A stretch of DNA of 64,000 bases from Allocoprococcus sp004560705. GTDB taxonomy: Bacteria > Bacillota > Clostridia > Lachnospirales > Lachnospiraceae. Position 1 is the stretch's first letter, and each line of letters opens with the position of its first letter. The translations under genes and the position numbers were made by a program. Location: contig NZ_JBQHTK010000012.1 in NCBI RefSeq assembly GCF_052065755.1, forward strand, positions 12,036-76,035, in the 5' to 3' direction. Under the pieces are notes generated by a model. That model was not told where the DNA came from. It did not search any database and saw nothing but the letters and a program-made list of their open reading frames with translations. Positions 42,273-50,768 of this stretch are shown here, piece by piece.

Positions 42273-43514
42273 ATGAGTCAGGATACCATAACAGAGAATT
42301 CTTCCAAAGAGCACTGGAACGAGAGTATCGTAAATGAAGTGATTCTGGAGGATTTAAAGCAAAACCGAATCGACCACATGACGTATCTGCCGGGAATGGA
42401 GGATCCGCATTCCGATATCATGGACAAAGTCATTGATGCCATGAACCATTATGATTACGAGAAATATACCGAAGCTGACGTGCGCCACGCACTTGCCCAC
42501 GACAACCGTACTCCGGAGGATTTCGCAGCGCTTCTTTCTCCTGCCGCCCTCCCGCTCCTTGAGGAGATCGCGCAGGAGGCACGACGGGAGACACGGAAGC
42601 ATTTCGGCAACAGTGTTTACATGTTCACACCGCTCTATATTGCCAATTACTGTGAAAATTATTGTATTTACTGCGGTTTTAATTGCCATAACAAGATCAA
42701 TCGTGCTATGCTTAACCCGGAACAGATTGAAAAAGAGATGCAGGCCATCGCTGAAACCGGACTTCAGGAGATTCTGATCCTGACCGGTGAAAGCCGTGCC
42801 AAATCCGACGTGAAATACATTGGAGAGGCTTGTAAGATCGCCCGGAAATATTTCCGGGTTATCGGCCTTGAGGTGTATCCGATGAACTCGGACGAATATG
42901 CTTATCTCCACGAATGCGGAGCCGACTACGTAACCGTTTTCCAGGAGACCTATAACTCCGATAAATATGAGACGCTGCATCTGGCGGGACACAAACGTAT
43001 TTTCCCGTATCGTCTGAACGCACAGGAACGTGCTCTGATGGGCGGAATGCGTGGTGTCGGCTTCGGTGCTCTTCTGGGACTGGATGACTTCCGCAAGGAT
43101 GCATTTGCCACAGGCTATCACGCCTACCTGCTTCAGCGGAAATACCCCCACGCCGAGATTGCATTTTCCTGCCCCCGGCTTCGCCCGATCATCAACAATG
43201 ACCGGATCAATCCGATGGATGTTCACGAGCCTCAGCTTCTTCAGGTTGTGTGCGCTTACCGTTTGTTCATGCCATTTGCAAGCATCACAGTCTCCACCCG
43301 CGAATGCGCAAGAGTGCGTGATAATATGGTAAATATTGCCGCAACGAAGATCTCCGCCGGCGTCAGCACCGGTATCGGGGAACACGCGGATGATATTGAA
43401 GAAAAGGGAGATGACCAGTTCGAAATCTCCGATGACCGTTCTGTCAAAGAAGTTTATGACGCGCTTCTGGCGCATGATCTTCAGCCCGTTATGAATGATT
43501 ATATTTATGTATAG
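42273..43514 (+). CDS. thiH: Tyrosine lyase ThiH (radical SAM)
   Basis: A 413-residue radical SAM enzyme with the CxxxCxxC cluster motif (CENYCIYCGF), followed by LTGESRAKSDVKYIGEACK. It cleaves tyrosine to dehydroglycine and p-cresol for thiazole formation, so the route is oxygen-sensitive, fitting an anaerobe. The start at 42273 follows AGGAGG. Gene order thiG-thiH is the anaerobe type, versus the ThiO-based aerobic route. Confidence 0.95.
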   Translation: MSQDTITENSSKEHWNESIVNEVILEDLKQNRIDHMTYLPGMEDPHSDIMDKVIDAMNHYDYEKYTEADVRHALAHDNRTPEDFAALLSPAALPLLEEIAQEARRETRKHFGNSVYMFTPLYIANYCENYCIYCGFNCHNKINRAMLNPEQIEKEMQAIAETGLQEILILTGESRAKSDVKYIGEACKIARKYFRVIGLEVYPMNSDEYAYLHECGADYVTVFQETYNSDKYETLHLAGHKRIFPYRLNAQERALMGGMRGVGFGALLGLDDFRKDAFATGYHAYLLQRKYPHAEIAFSCPRLRPIINNDRINPMDVHEPQLLQVVCAYRLFMPFASITVSTRECARVRDNMVNIAATKISAGVSTGIGEHADDIEEKGDDQFEISDDRSVKEVYDALLAHDLQPVMNDYIYV

Positions 43515-43530
43515 CAATGCATCTGACTCT

Positions 43531-43591
43531 CCTGGTACGGCGTTTTGCAGGCGCCACACCGGCACCGCCATTTGCAGATTGCCGTACCAGG
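43531..43591. repeat. Inverted repeat between thiH and thiE
   Basis: 11-bp perfect arms, CCTGGTACGGC (43531-43541) and GCCGTACCAGG (43581-43591), with a 39-base loop that itself has smaller complementary segments. No T-run follows. It may stabilise the mRNA end or modulate thiE expression. Confidence 0.55.
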
Positions 43592-43607
43592 AAAGGATGA
43601 TTGATAT

Positions 43608-44234
43608 ATGAATGATACGAATAACGATTGCGAACATAATCCATTTCAGAATGTGATCGCCGTTACCAACCGGCACTTAAGTAAACGACCCTTTTTAGAG
43701 CAGATCGAGAGGATCTGCAAATGCCATCCGGAGGCAATCATGCTGCGCGAAAAAGATCTTTCGGCAGACGAGTATAAAAAACTTGCCGCACAGGTCCTGG
43801 AAATATGCAGGACTTACGATATTCCCTGCATTTTGCATACCTATGTCCAGGTTGCGAAAGAACTTGGAACGGGGAACATCCATCTGCCGCTTGAACGTTT
43901 TCGCAAATATGATGCCGAGATAAAAGAAGGGACTCTGCCGTATACATTCTACGAACCTTTCGTAAGTATTGGCACTTCCGTTCATTCGGTAGGTGAAGCA
44001 AAAACAGCGGAACGGCTGGGGGCCTCTTATATTACTGCAGGTCATATTTATGCCACCGACTGCAAAAAGGATCTGCCGCCGAGAGGGACGGAGTTTCTTC
44101 GCAGTATCTGTCAGGCTGTGAATATTCCGGTCTACGCTATCGGGGGAATTAACCCGGGAACCGGTCAGATTGAAGAAGTGATGAAGTGTGGGGCAATCGG
44201 AGGCTGTATTATGTCGGGGATGATGGAAATATAA
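43608..44234 (+). CDS. thiE: Thiamine-phosphate synthase family protein ThiE
   Basis: A 208-residue TIM-barrel protein: VIAVTNRHLSKRPFLEQI, LREKDLSADEYKKLA, HLPLERFRK, and YAIGGINPGTGQIEEVMKCG. ThiE joins HMP pyrophosphate with thiazole phosphate; TenI relatives aromatise the thiazole instead. The KD pair in LREKDLS favours ThiE/TenI in general, and operon position fits either. AAGGATG lies 8 bases before the ATG. Its 3' end overlaps the 3' end of sbcC by 70 bases on the opposite strand. Confidence 0.82.
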   Translation: MNDTNNDCEHNPFQNVIAVTNRHLSKRPFLEQIERICKCHPEAIMLREKDLSADEYKKLAAQVLEICRTYDIPCILHTYVQVAKELGTGNIHLPLERFRKYDAEIKEGTLPYTFYEPFVSIGTSVHSVGEAKTAERLGASYITAGHIYATDCKKDLPPRGTEFLRSICQAVNIPVYAIGGINPGTGQIEEVMKCGAIGGCIMSGMMEI

Positions 44235-46864
44235 CTTCCATTCTTCCCTTTCAGGATTTCCAATTTTACAGGAATCACATCCTTCAGCATTTCTACATGG
44301 GATATGATTCCGACCAGGCCGTTGGCCTTTTGTATTCCCTGAAGGACTTCCAATGCATCGTAAACGGAATGTTGATCCAGTGTTCCGAAGCCTTCATCGA
44401 CAAACATGGCGCCAAGGCGCATGCCGTTCCCCTGGGTCTGCACGATGGTCGAAAGGCCAATTGCAAGGCTGAGTGCGACAAGGAATTTTTCTCCTCCGGA
44501 CAGGGTCGTCACGCTTCTTCTTTCTCCGCTTAATGCATCCAGTACTTCCAGTTCCAGACCGCCTTTATGGCTGGTTCCTGCGATTTCATTCGTCCGATAG
44601 AGGCGGTAGCGCCCGCCATGCACCTGTTTTAAGAGGCGATTGGCCTCTACGGTGACCGAGGAAAGCATCACGCCAAGTACATATCTTTGAAGGCTGATCC
44701 CGGATCTTCCTCTGAGTCGTCCTGCAAATTCCAGATTCGCGTCGACACGGATGCGTTCTGTCTCATATTTTGCTTTCCGTTTGGCAAGGGAGTCTTCTAT
44801 TCGTTTTATGCGCTGAACCTCCTGCTGTGCCAGAATCAATTCTTTGGATCTGTTTTTCTGCTCAGTCTCAGCAATCTGCAGTTCGTATTCCATCTCTTTC
44901 AGCTTCGGCCGGATCTTTCCTTCCAGTTTTTCCTGTTGTTTTTGCTCTTCAGTTCTCACATTTTCCAAAGTAGTCCGATAGGAAATCAATGTCTCCCAGC
45001 AAGTGTTCTTTTCCTTTGTCTGCATCAGGCTGCGAATAAATTCTTCCTCATCTGCAAATCCATGCTCTGATAATGCCTGCTTCCATATCGTTTGCTGTTC
45101 TTCAAATCGCAGTTTTCCCTCTTTGGATGCTTCTTGCGCTTTCGCGAGCTGCACGTTCGCCGCAGTCACTTCTCCCTGAACTGCTGTCAGCAACTGCTGG
45201 ATCTGTTTCTCTTCTTCCCGGAAAGAAAGAATCCATGTTTCTGATGTTTTACGCTCCTTCAAAAGCTGCATCGCATTTTCGATACCGCTAATTTTCTGCC
45301 CCAGAAGTTCTTCATAGGCAGTTTGAAGGGCAATCATATTCTGCTCAGCTTTTCCGGCCTCCTGCTGTAAATTCTGGTATACCGCTTCCGCGTTCCTGCG
45401 AAGTTCTGCATTCCTGCTGACTGCTTTGGTGCATGCGTTGAGCTTTTTATTCAGGGTATCCAATTCCTTTTCTGTCACCTTCTTCTGGCTCAGTCTCGCC
45501 GGCTTCGGATGTTCCCTGCTTCCGCACACCGGGCAGGGCTCTCCAGGTATCAGCTTCTCAGCCAGCGTACCACTGATTCCGTCCAGATACTGTTTCTGAG
45601 CAGCGGTATATGCATCCATACACTTTTGCTGACTTTCCATCGCTTCCATCCAAACAACATTGGCCTGTTCAAAAGACTGTTTCTTGTCCGCAAGCTTTTT
45701 CTTCAGCAGGTTCCATTCTTTTTCAGCGTTTTCTGCCATGCCTTTCTTCTGTTCCAAAGATTCATACAGACCCTCTGCACGCTCCAACAATGCAAGACGT
45801 TTGGTTTCCCGATCGTATGTCACCCGCATTTCTTCATGCTTATTCTGCTTGTTCTGTATTCCCTGCAGTCTGCATTCAGCCGCAATTTTTTCTTCTTCTG
45901 CGGACTTCTGGGCATTCTTTCGCCGGGCATATTCCTCTTTGGCTCTGACCGTCTCTGCATATAAAGGCTGGATCTGATCCGCTATATCCGATTTGGCAAG
46001 CCTTTGCGCGGTCGCTTCCATCTTTCCCGCTTTTGCTTTCAGCTGCTCCATTTTTATCTGCCATTTTTCCAGAACTTCAAATTCCGCATTCAGTAGTACT
46101 GCCTGCTCATAACGCCTTTTCTTTTCTGCCATTTCTTTTTCCACACGTTCGGCAAGACTTTGCAGACGGATCAGTTCCTGCTCTTTTTGGGCTGTCAGGA
46201 TCTGCAGTTCTTCCACATTTTCACAGGAATAGTCTTTCAGGCGGCTTTGGATATCTGCTCTTTCCCGGATGAGCTTTTGGTCTTCTTCCGTAATTCTCCG
46301 ATAAATCTCCTCCGCGATCTTTTGCCATTTGTCCGCCCCAAACAGACTGACGAGGATGCTTTCTTTTTCTGCCGAATCCGAAACCAGAAATCGCTCAAAC
46401 TGTCCCTGCGGAAGGATCACGACCTGTCGGAACTGCTCATCGTTTAAGCCGATGATTTCTTCTGCCTTGGCGCTCACGTTCTGCTTTTTAGGATTTGCAA
46501 ATATCGGAACATAATTTCCATCCTCCAGAACCATACAATTGTGATAATCCCTCAGATTCTTTCTCCCATAACGCAAAGAACGTGTGAATTTATATCTCTT
46601 TTGACCGGCATCAAATACAAATTCCACCATTGTCTCATCTTCTTTTTCCGCCAGTTTGCAGCGCATCACGCTCATATCCCCCCGCAGTCCGCCGCTGGAT
46701 TTACCATAAAGTGCATAACAGATAGCGTCCAGAATCGTCGTTTTCCCGGCGCCCGTCTCACCGCAGATCAGAAAGAGCCCACTCTTTTCGAGTGCCTCAA
46801 AATCAATAAACTGTTCTTCCATATAAGGACCAAAACAGCGAAATCTAAGCGATACAGGTCTCAT
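44165..46864 (-). CDS. sbcC: Nuclease SbcCD subunit C
   Basis: An 899-residue SMC-like ATPase: Walker A CGETGAGKTTILDAICYALY, long coiled coils about 180-760, the zinc-hook CPVC in the middle (PGEPCPVCGSREHPKP), and the C-terminal signature TLSGGEKFLVALSLAIGLS with Walker B AMFVDEGFGTLD. With SbcD it cuts hairpins and DNA-protein crosslinks. Its last 23 codons run into thiE, tail to tail, so its stop lies inside that gene. The ATG overlaps the sbcD stop (ATGA). Confidence 0.95.
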   Translation of the reverse strand: MRPVSLRFRCFGPYMEEQFIDFEALEKSGLFLICGETGAGKTTILDAICYALYGKSSGGLRGDMSVMRCKLAEKEDETMVEFVFDAGQKRYKFTRSLRYGRKNLRDYHNCMVLEDGNYVPIFANPKKQNVSAKAEEIIGLNDEQFRQVVILPQGQFERFLVSDSAEKESILVSLFGADKWQKIAEEIYRRITEEDQKLIRERADIQSRLKDYSCENVEELQILTAQKEQELIRLQSLAERVEKEMAEKKRRYEQAVLLNAEFEVLEKWQIKMEQLKAKAGKMEATAQRLAKSDIADQIQPLYAETVRAKEEYARRKNAQKSAEEEKIAAECRLQGIQNKQNKHEEMRVTYDRETKRLALLERAEGLYESLEQKKGMAENAEKEWNLLKKKLADKKQSFEQANVVWMEAMESQQKCMDAYTAAQKQYLDGISGTLAEKLIPGEPCPVCGSREHPKPARLSQKKVTEKELDTLNKKLNACTKAVSRNAELRRNAEAVYQNLQQEAGKAEQNMIALQTAYEELLGQKISGIENAMQLLKERKTSETWILSFREEEKQIQQLLTAVQGEVTAANVQLAKAQEASKEGKLRFEEQQTIWKQALSEHGFADEEEFIRSLMQTKEKNTCWETLISYRTTLENVRTEEQKQQEKLEGKIRPKLKEMEYELQIAETEQKNRSKELILAQQEVQRIKRIEDSLAKRKAKYETERIRVDANLEFAGRLRGRSGISLQRYVLGVMLSSVTVEANRLLKQVHGGRYRLYRTNEIAGTSHKGGLELEVLDALSGERRSVTTLSGGEKFLVALSLAIGLSTIVQTQGNGMRLGAMFVDEGFGTLDQHSVYDALEVLQGIQKANGLVGIISHVEMLKDVIPVKLEILKGKNGSYISIIPDIIQPPIAPHFITSSI

Positions 46865-47988
46865 GATAATTCACCTTCTTTCTCACACCATTCCAGTACT
46901 TCCTTAAAAAGTGAAAGCTGTTCTTCATTTGGAAGGGCTCCGCCATTTTCCCCGCAAAATCTCATCATGATATCCACTTCGTCCAGCGACTGAAGTTCTC
47001 CTACCGTCAATGCCGTCTGACCGTCCCCTTCTTCCAATGCTTTCCCGTAAAGCTCCAATAAATAAGGAAACTTCTGCTGCAATGCGGACAACAGTTCCAG
47101 ACCGGCATACCGGTCACTTACATAGAGCCTCAGATAATCCTCTGACAGATCTTCCCTTTCTATGATTTCTTCATAGGTCCCCCGCACAGTTTTACGGTCA
47201 TGCAGCATCTGAATCGGTATGGTTCGAATCTCGGAAGATTCGGTATCGATGAGCACGACTCCTTTTTGCTGGCCCTCTTCATTTCCAAAGGAATACTTTA
47301 CCGGGCTTCCCGAATAACAGATATGCTCGTCGATCATCTGCGGCTTGTGAATATGCCCGAGCGCAACATAATCGAAGCCTTCGAATACATCTTTGGAAAC
47401 AGCCGATGCCTGTCCGACTCTCGCCGACCGGTCCGATTCGGAAAGCTCTGCACTTACGATCAGCGCATGTGCCACCACAATATTGAAACGGGACGGATCC
47501 ATCTCTTCCCGGATATGGTCGCAGACGACTTTCATTGCTTTCTCCTGAGAAGTAATCTCTGTACTTTTCTCAGGGAACAAGGCGATGACCTCCTCGCGGT
47601 TAAAAAAGGGCAGCGGGTAAATCGCTGTATTCCCGGCAAGGATCGGTGTGATCTCTCGGGGCAGGCGGCCCGACACATAAAGTCCCGCTCCTTTAAGCAG
47701 CTCACTGCATGCTGCGAGCCGCTCTGCACCATCGTGATTTCCTGCGATCACGACCATCTTTTTCCCCATATCCGCACAGATTCTGGTTGTTGCCTCATTA
47801 TAAACAGAGATTGCTTCCGCATTGGAAACACTGCTGTCATACACATCTCCCGCAAGCAGAAGGATATCTGCCTGTTCTTCTTCTATGATGCTATATAATT
47901 GTTCCAAGAAGAAACGCTGGTCACCTGCCAGCGTTCCGGTTCCGACCGACATTCCAAGATGCCAGTCCGAAGTATGCAATATTCTCAT
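46861..47988 (-). CDS. sbcD: Nuclease SbcCD subunit D
   Basis: A 375-residue Mre11-type nuclease with the metal motifs HTSDWHLG, LLAGDVYD, GNHDG and GHIHKPQ. It forms the catalytic head of the SbcCD complex with SbcC, encoded immediately downstream with a 4-base overlap. It processes palindromes and broken ends. The start at 47988 is the conserved MRILHTSDWH; AGGAGC precedes it. Confidence 0.95.
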   Translation of the reverse strand: MRILHTSDWHLGMSVGTGTLAGDQRFFLEQLYSIIEEEQADILLLAGDVYDSSVSNAEAISVYNEATTRICADMGKKMVVIAGNHDGAERLAACSELLKGAGLYVSGRLPREITPILAGNTAIYPLPFFNREEVIALFPEKSTEITSQEKAMKVVCDHIREEMDPSRFNIVVAHALIVSAELSESDRSARVGQASAVSKDVFEGFDYVALGHIHKPQMIDEHICYSGSPVKYSFGNEEGQQKGVVLIDTESSEIRTIPIQMLHDRKTVRGTYEEIIEREDLSEDYLRLYVSDRYAGLELLSALQQKFPYLLELYGKALEEGDGQTALTVGELQSLDEVDIMMRFCGENGGALPNEEQLSLFKEVLEWCEKEGELS

Positions 47989-48055
47989 GAATTTTCAGCT
48001 CCTTATCTCAAATCCAGATATCCACTCTCAGGAAGATATACATCCAGAAAATTCT

Positions 48056-49501
48056 TTACTGGATATCCTCATCATTAAAAGGATCCCCGCATTCCGGACA
48101 GAAGCGTGGCGGATTTGCCGGGTCAGCCGGTTCCCATCCGCATTTATCGCAGCGGTAGAGCGGGATGCCTGCCGGTTTTTTCGCTCCGCATTCTGTACAG
48201 AATTTTCCTTTGTTCACCGTTCCACAAGAGCAGGTCCATCCGTCATCGGCCGGTTTCGGCGATCCACATTCCGGACAGAATTTTCCGTTTACTGTTGCGC
48301 CGCATTTACATTTCCATGATCCTGCAGGCGCTGGTTCCGGCTTCTTTGTCCCGCATTCCGGGCAGAATTTGCCTTTTACAACTGCGCCACAGTTACATTT
48401 CCACGTATCGGCCGCTGCCGCCTGCTGCTGTGCTGCCTGCTGCTGTGCCGCTGCCTGACGATTTGCCTCCTGCTGCTGAACTCCGGCATTGTAGAAATTC
48501 TGCGCGGCCTGGAATCCTCCTGTACCACCGCCTGCATTCATTGCCATTCCCATACCGAAGAATCCGTTCATGGAGCCGTTCGGATTGGATGCGGCATTTT
48601 CCATTGTAGCTGCAGTTGCATCTGTCATGCGCCCTGCCATCATAAATGGATTGCTTCCCATAGAAGCGGCGTCTTCCATCTGATTGATCTTCTTCATATC
48701 CTCTTCCGTCAGCGTGATCGGATTGAGGGCAATTCGCTGGATTGTAATACCTCTGCGCTCTGACCATTCATTCCGCAACGTATTGTTCATCGCGTCTTTC
48801 AGTTCATTTGCATGCGCAGGAATCTGAGCCGGACGAAGCTGCAACTCAGAAAGTGCTGCAAAAGCAGGCTGCAGAGCATCGATAAACTCGGTCTTCAGCT
48901 GTCCTTCAATCTCATCTTTTGTAAATTCCTGTTCTACGTTTCCACAGACCTCTGAATAGAATAGGATCGGGTTTGTAATCTTATAAGAATAAACACCGTT
49001 GCATCTGACCTGAACCGTTCTGCGGATACCGATTTCTTTATTTACCACGTCAAACATAAACGGATTCGGTGTTCCGAATTTGTTATCCATAATCTCTTTG
49101 GTGTTAAAGTAATATACTCGCTGCTCCTTTCCAGCGTCCCCGCCATATGCAAAACGTTTTCCGATATTCAGGAATGCCTGCTTGATGCCGTCTCCCAGAT
49201 CCCCCGTAAAAATACTTGGCTCTGACGAAGTATTATAAGTGTACTCTCCCGGTTCTGCGCAGAATTCTACGATTTTCCCCTGATCCACGATGATCATGCA
49301 CTGCCCGTTCGCCACAGCGATTCCGGAACCATTGGTGATTACATTATCGTTCCCCCTTGTGTTGGATGAACGTCCGCTCGTTCTTTTCTTTCCTTTCACA
49401 ACCAGAACATCATTGGCAAGTGCATCACAGTAGAAAAACTCCAGCCACTGATCTGCCAATGTCCCGCCGATTGCCCCCATTCCTGCTTTAATTAATCCCA
49501 T
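48056..49501 (-). CDS. SPFH-domain protein with C-terminal zinc ribbons
   Basis: A 481-residue protein. Residues about 1-280 are an SPFH/virion-core (YdjI-like) domain: MIIVDQGKIVEFCAEPGEYT, IEGQLKTEFIDALQPAFAAL. Then comes a low-complexity Gln/Ala linker, followed by four zinc ribbons (WKCNCGAVVKGKFCPECGTK, WKCKCGATVNGKFCPECGSP, WTCSCGTVNKGKFCTECGAK, YRCDKCGWEP...FCPECG). Bacillus YdjI is linked to membrane-stress (PspA-type) responses. Here it stands alone, so its partner is unclear. GGAG precedes the ATG. Confidence 0.85.
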   Translation of the reverse strand: MGLIKAGMGAIGGTLADQWLEFFYCDALANDVLVVKGKKRTSGRSSNTRGNDNVITNGSGIAVANGQCMIIVDQGKIVEFCAEPGEYTYNTSSEPSIFTGDLGDGIKQAFLNIGKRFAYGGDAGKEQRVYYFNTKEIMDNKFGTPNPFMFDVVNKEIGIRRTVQVRCNGVYSYKITNPILFYSEVCGNVEQEFTKDEIEGQLKTEFIDALQPAFAALSELQLRPAQIPAHANELKDAMNNTLRNEWSERRGITIQRIALNPITLTEEDMKKINQMEDAASMGSNPFMMAGRMTDATAATMENAASNPNGSMNGFFGMGMAMNAGGGTGGFQAAQNFYNAGVQQQEANRQAAAQQQAAQQQAAAADTWKCNCGAVVKGKFCPECGTKKPEPAPAGSWKCKCGATVNGKFCPECGSPKPADDGWTCSCGTVNKGKFCTECGAKKPAGIPLYRCDKCGWEPADPANPPRFCPECGDPFNDEDIQ

Positions 49502-49543
49502 AATTGAATTCTCCTTTCACTGCTTGTTAATTATCTTTATGTA

Positions 49544-50590
49544 TTATCCTTTCGCAAGTTCCACTCCTGTAATCACCCACTTAAATGGGTTCTGCACTTC
49601 ACTGACCGGTGAAATGTGGACGGCTGCATACTCCTCAATCTCTCCTTTGAACAACAATGTTACATCTACATTCCGGTCATCGGTCACTTCCATCGACCGA
49701 ACGACTACTGTAGAGTCATCTACTGTAAAATTGGCTTTCACAATAACAGAATCTTCCGCACTTTCCGGCCAGATGATGCCATCGCTCTCCTTGATATCAG
49801 GGTACACTCCCGTTTCCGGAAACATGGCCTCCGCATACTTGTTCAACGTTTCATAATCCAGATAAATATTGCCTTCCGCATCTGCATCTGCAGTCTGAAG
49901 CGTCACAATTGTAACCGCGTTCGCAATCGCAGTCCAGAACTGCTCAGGCTTATATGCGATATCTTCTTCGACTCTGATCGATAATCCGGCATATACGGCA
50001 CAAAGTGATAGAATCGGATCCGTTATTTCCGGACAGGTCGCATGGGGTTTCTCTCCTGCAACCTCAAATACCTGCTTTCCATCTTTTCCGTCCTCCATCA
50101 GATACCACACTGCGGTTTTGTCTCCTTTAAATGCAGTGATACGATACAGCGGTATGCACTCCGCGAGATACCCGTCGAACTCATAGACCTTACCGGCTTT
50201 TGTCTCCACATTAAACATGCAATCCACCGGGCGGAAATATAAGGGGGCTTCCATCCACTCTCCCTGTTCCAGCGTCACATACACATCATCTACATCTGAG
50301 CAGAACCGAATCTTCTTGCCTTCCGTCTCTTCCGAAAAACCGGACAGCCACATCTGCGCGTTCCCCAATTCCTGATACTCTTCGGAATACAGATCCGTGT
50401 AAAATGTCAACCGGAAATCATCATTTTCCGTTTCGTCTGTGTTGTCCACGGAAACGGGCTTATTTTCGCCATCCGTTGCTGTCTCTAAATTTTCAGACCC
50501 CGTCTGTTCTTTTTCCGTTTCATTTTCCTTGCACCCTGCACAGCCGACAAGCAGTACCATAATCAAAATCCATGCCAGTATCCGTTTCAT
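49544..50590 (-). CDS. Lipoprotein of unknown function
   Basis: A 348-residue lipoprotein. The signal peptide MKRILAWILIMVLLVGCAGC has a lipobox cysteine at residue 17 or 20, followed by an acidic, low-complexity linker (ETEKEQTGSENLETATDGEN) and a globular part of about 290 residues with no family I recognise (CSDVDDVYVTLEQGEW, KWVITGVELAKG). It is anchored on the outer face of the membrane. AGGAGG lies 6 to 7 bases before the ATG. It follows no obvious operon partner. Confidence 0.8.
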   Translation of the reverse strand: MKRILAWILIMVLLVGCAGCKENETEKEQTGSENLETATDGENKPVSVDNTDETENDDFRLTFYTDLYSEEYQELGNAQMWLSGFSEETEGKKIRFCSDVDDVYVTLEQGEWMEAPLYFRPVDCMFNVETKAGKVYEFDGYLAECIPLYRITAFKGDKTAVWYLMEDGKDGKQVFEVAGEKPHATCPEITDPILSLCAVYAGLSIRVEEDIAYKPEQFWTAIANAVTIVTLQTADADAEGNIYLDYETLNKYAEAMFPETGVYPDIKESDGIIWPESAEDSVIVKANFTVDDSTVVVRSMEVTDDRNVDVTLLFKGEIEEYAAVHISPVSEVQNPFKWVITGVELAKG

Positions 50591-50697
50591 CGCATCACCT
50601 CCTGAGCATTTTCTATATTACTAATTTACCATGATTTGAGACAAAATAATATAGTGATAAACATTATTTTTCGTTAACTTCTGTAAAATTCATGCCA

Positions 50698-50741
50698 TTA
50701 AAAAAGGTGCACAATCTGTATTTAATCAAATTGTACACCTT
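50698..50741 (-). terminator. Terminator of the Na/Pi cotransporter gene
   Basis: A 12-bp stem (50730-50741 with 50704-50715, one wobble) followed on the minus strand by TTTTTT. Confidence 0.85.
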
Positions 50742-50768
50742 GTCATATGATAAATTCTATTTTCCCGC

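Noticed and set aside
42354..43676. A 440-codon frame opposite to thiH
   Set aside because: It has no RBS and reads as the complement of a highly conserved radical SAM gene.
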